Shown: in pieces, positions 62,233-64,000 of the stretch
How the letters are laid out: each line of letters begins with the position of its first letter
Position numbering within the stretch: the first letter of the stretch is position 1
DNA from: Phycisphaerales bacterium
GTDB taxonomy: Bacteria; Planctomycetota; Phycisphaerae; UBA1845
Reading direction: 5' to 3'
NCBI GenBank assembly: GCA_020639115.1
Contig: JACKHG010000003.1
Span: forward strand, 1 to 64,000
DNA length: 64,000 bases
Translations under genes and position numbers: made by a program
Notes under the pieces: generated by a model
Told to the model about the DNA's origin: nothing
What the model saw: only the letters and a program-made list of their open reading frames with translations
Databases searched by the model: none

Positions 62233-64000
62233 GCATGAGCCGACCTGCCGCTATTCCCATGCCCGTGCTCAACAACGAGCCGCCCGCGAAGCCGCGGCGG
62301 TGGACGCGTTGGCGCGTCGCCACGCTCGTGCTCGTGCACCTGATCATGATCGCCCACGGCATCCAGTGGCTGATCGTCGGCCGCACGCTCACTCCGGTCG
62401 AGCCGTCCGAGTCGATGAAGACGCTGACCACCGGGGCGGTCAACGCCGGGTTCGTGTTTTTCGCGGTGGCCTTGCTGCTGACGCTCGTCTTCGGACGTTT
62501 CGTCTGCGGGTGGGCCTGCCACTTCATCGCGTACCAGGATCTATCGCACTGGCTGCTGGGCAAGCTCGGGATTCGCCCCAAGCCGCTGCGTGCCCGCTTG
62601 CTCATGTGGGTGCCGCTGGGGATGGCGCTGTACATGTTCGTCTGGCCGCCGCTCTACCGCGTATGGCAGGTGGAGTTCGGCGGCGACCCGGCGCTCAAGA
62701 CCTATCTGCCGCCGTTTTCGACGGCGTTCACGACCCAGCACTTCTGGGAGACGTTTCCCGGCTGGGTGTTCGCGATACTCTCGGTCGGCATCGCCGGTTT
62801 CGCCATAGTCTACTTCCTCGGCGCGAAGGGTTTCTGCACGTATGCCTGCCCGTATGGTGGGTTTTTCTCGATTGCGGACCGCTTTGCGCTCATGCGCGTC
62901 CGCGTCAACGACAACTGCGATCACACCGGCGCCTGTACCCCCGCGTGCACCTCCAACGTGGATGTCGCCGACGAGGTGCGCCGCTACGGCATGGTCGTGA
63001 ATCCCGGATGCATGAAGTGCGGCGACTGCCTCACCGCCTGTCCCAACGACGCACTGCACTGGGGCCTGGGCAAGCCGGCGGTGACCGCGGCGAAACCCAA
63101 GCGGCCCGCCCGCGCCAAGCCCGTGCTGCCCTGGGGGGAGGAAGTCGCGCTGCTCTGCCTGTTTCTCTTCTACCTGCTCGCCTGGCGCGGCCTCTATGGC
63201 GGATTTCCCTTCCTGATGTCAGCCGGGATGAGCGCCATCATGGCGTACCTGACGCTGCTGGCGGCGCGCCTGCTCATCCGCCCCGACGTCACCCTGCACC
63301 GCTGGCGCCTGCGCACCGGCGGTCGCCTGACCGCGGTCGGCGGCGTCTACGTCACGCTCTGCGTCGTGCTGGTCGCCTTCACGGCGCACAGCGCGTTCAT
63401 CCAGTACCACCGCTTCATGGGCAACCGCAGCTTCGACGCGATGCGCGTGGGCCGCCGCGCAGCCGAACCCGACTTCAATCCCGAACGCGACCTCGACGCC
63501 GCGACGCGCCGCGCCCGCGAGTCAGCCGGTCGGCACTTTGCAGCCGCCACGAACTGGGGGCTGCGTGACTTCCTGGACGTCCGCTATCGCCAGGCGTGGG
63601 TCGAGCTGCTCCGCGGCGATCCGGCGGCGGCAGAGGGGCACGTGCGGGCGGTGCTGGCCCGCGCGCCGGACTGGGCACAGGCGGAGAATCTGCTCGGCAT
63701 CGTGTTGCGTGCCGAGGGGCGGACCGACGACGCGATCGCGGCGTTTCGAGCCGCGCTGCGGGCGAATCCGGACGATACGGACGCCGCGCGCGACCTGGGC
63801 ATCACGCTCATCCGCGCCGGACGTTTCCAGGCGGCGGCTGAGCACTATCGCGCGGTGGTCGCCCGCCACCCGGACGACGCGGGCGCCCACTACCATCTCG
63901 GCGCCCTGGCGGTGGATCGCGGGGATTTGCCGCAGGCACTCGAGCATCTGCAGCGGGCTATCGCGCTCGACCCCGACCTCGCCGACGCCCACTACCAGCT
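62233..64000 (+). CDS. Polyferredoxin/CcoG-like membrane protein with TPR tail (partial)
   Basis: At least 589 aa, ATG 62233, running off the right edge. Membrane helices (TLVLVHLIMIAHGIQWLIVG; VFFAVALLLTLVFGRFVCGW), the first CxxxC pair in RFVCGWACHFIAYQ, then GAKGFCTYACPYGGFFS, as in NapH/FixG-like proteins, and two ferredoxin clusters: NCDHTGACTPACTSNVD and PGCMKCGDCLTACPNDAL. More membrane helices follow (EVALLCLFLFYLLAWRGL, GVYVTLCVVLVAFTAHSAF). From about residue 440 TPR repeats begin (ENLLGIVLRAEGRTDDAIAAF, HYHLGALAVDRGDLPQALEHL). It probably moves electrons across or at the inner membrane. Unusual in joining polyferredoxin and TPR. Confidence 0.85.

Noticed and set aside
61346..63568. 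740-codon plus-strand frame across the polyferredoxin start region
   Set aside because: Composition is R/P/H-rich noise; the true polyferredoxin is in another frame with CxxC motifs.

Overview
The window looks like a chromosomal piece of a high-GC planctomycete, most likely of the Phycisphaerae lineage. Evidence: a giant secreted protein full of 'DCNxNGxPDEC' motifs, a C-terminal PEP-CTERM signal on another secreted protein, an ECF sigma factor translationally coupled to a Ser/Thr kinase, several small zinc-ribbon (MJ0042/DUF2007-like) proteins, and short intergenic REP-like repeats. No rRNA, CRISPR array or phage structural genes are visible; the only tRNA is tRNA-Ser(GCU) at 6095-6186.

Layout. 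0.06-3.6 kb: defence-like cluster with a C-terminal remnant of a large helicase, a protein with a HEPN RNase-type motif, a small ORF, and a putative PD-(D/E)XK nuclease fused to an EVE/PUA-like modified-base reader. 4.5-7.1 kb: two tyrosine integrases on either side of the tRNA-Ser gene, the right one internally deleted. 7.8-12.8 kb: a sigma54 activator followed by a sigma54-type promoter, a lipoprotein, an unrecognised 33-aa peptide gene, a truncated STAS relic, a DUF3313 lipoprotein, an intact STAS protein, a DUF2934 protein and a SpoIIE/PP2C phosphatase: a partner-switching-like stress module. 12.9-19.3 kb: an RND efflux operon whose outer-membrane and adaptor genes are intact while the permease is broken by many frameshifts.

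19.9-31.1 kb: one 3721-aa secreted M4 metalloprotease-like protein carrying 19 tandem 43-aa beta-propeller-like repeats. 31.4-33.6 kb: ECF sigma factor coupled to a Ser/Thr kinase, the kinase truncated and fused in frame to the end of an IS4-type transposase. 33.7-39.1 kb (minus strand): central metabolism run gap-pgk-rpe-(degenerate histidine phosphatase)-accD-zinc ribbon. 39.3-43.1 kb: glycine oxidase-like thiO, a CpaE/TadZ-like ATPase and a frameshifted multi-haem cytochrome.

43.9-47.3 kb: a two-gene BcgI-like restriction-modification system (nuclease+methylase subunit and specificity subunit, no translocase). 47.5-52 kb: mobile and junk-like DNA with an IS630 wreck, several short repeat families and two poorly characterised membrane proteins. 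52-57.9 kb: housekeeping genes (LAB_N protein plus GT2 glycosyltransferase, ClpX, MarR regulator, zinc-ribbon proteins). 58-64 kb: methylcrotonyl-CoA carboxylase beta subunit with a one-base frameshift, a PEP-CTERM protein, a DUF488 protein and a polyferredoxin-TPR protein that runs off the right edge.

The best candidates for something new are the HEPN plus nuclease-EVE cluster at the left end, and the sigma54-linked partner-switching cluster with its 33-aa peptide. All assignments rest on reading motifs and translations by eye; no database search was possible.
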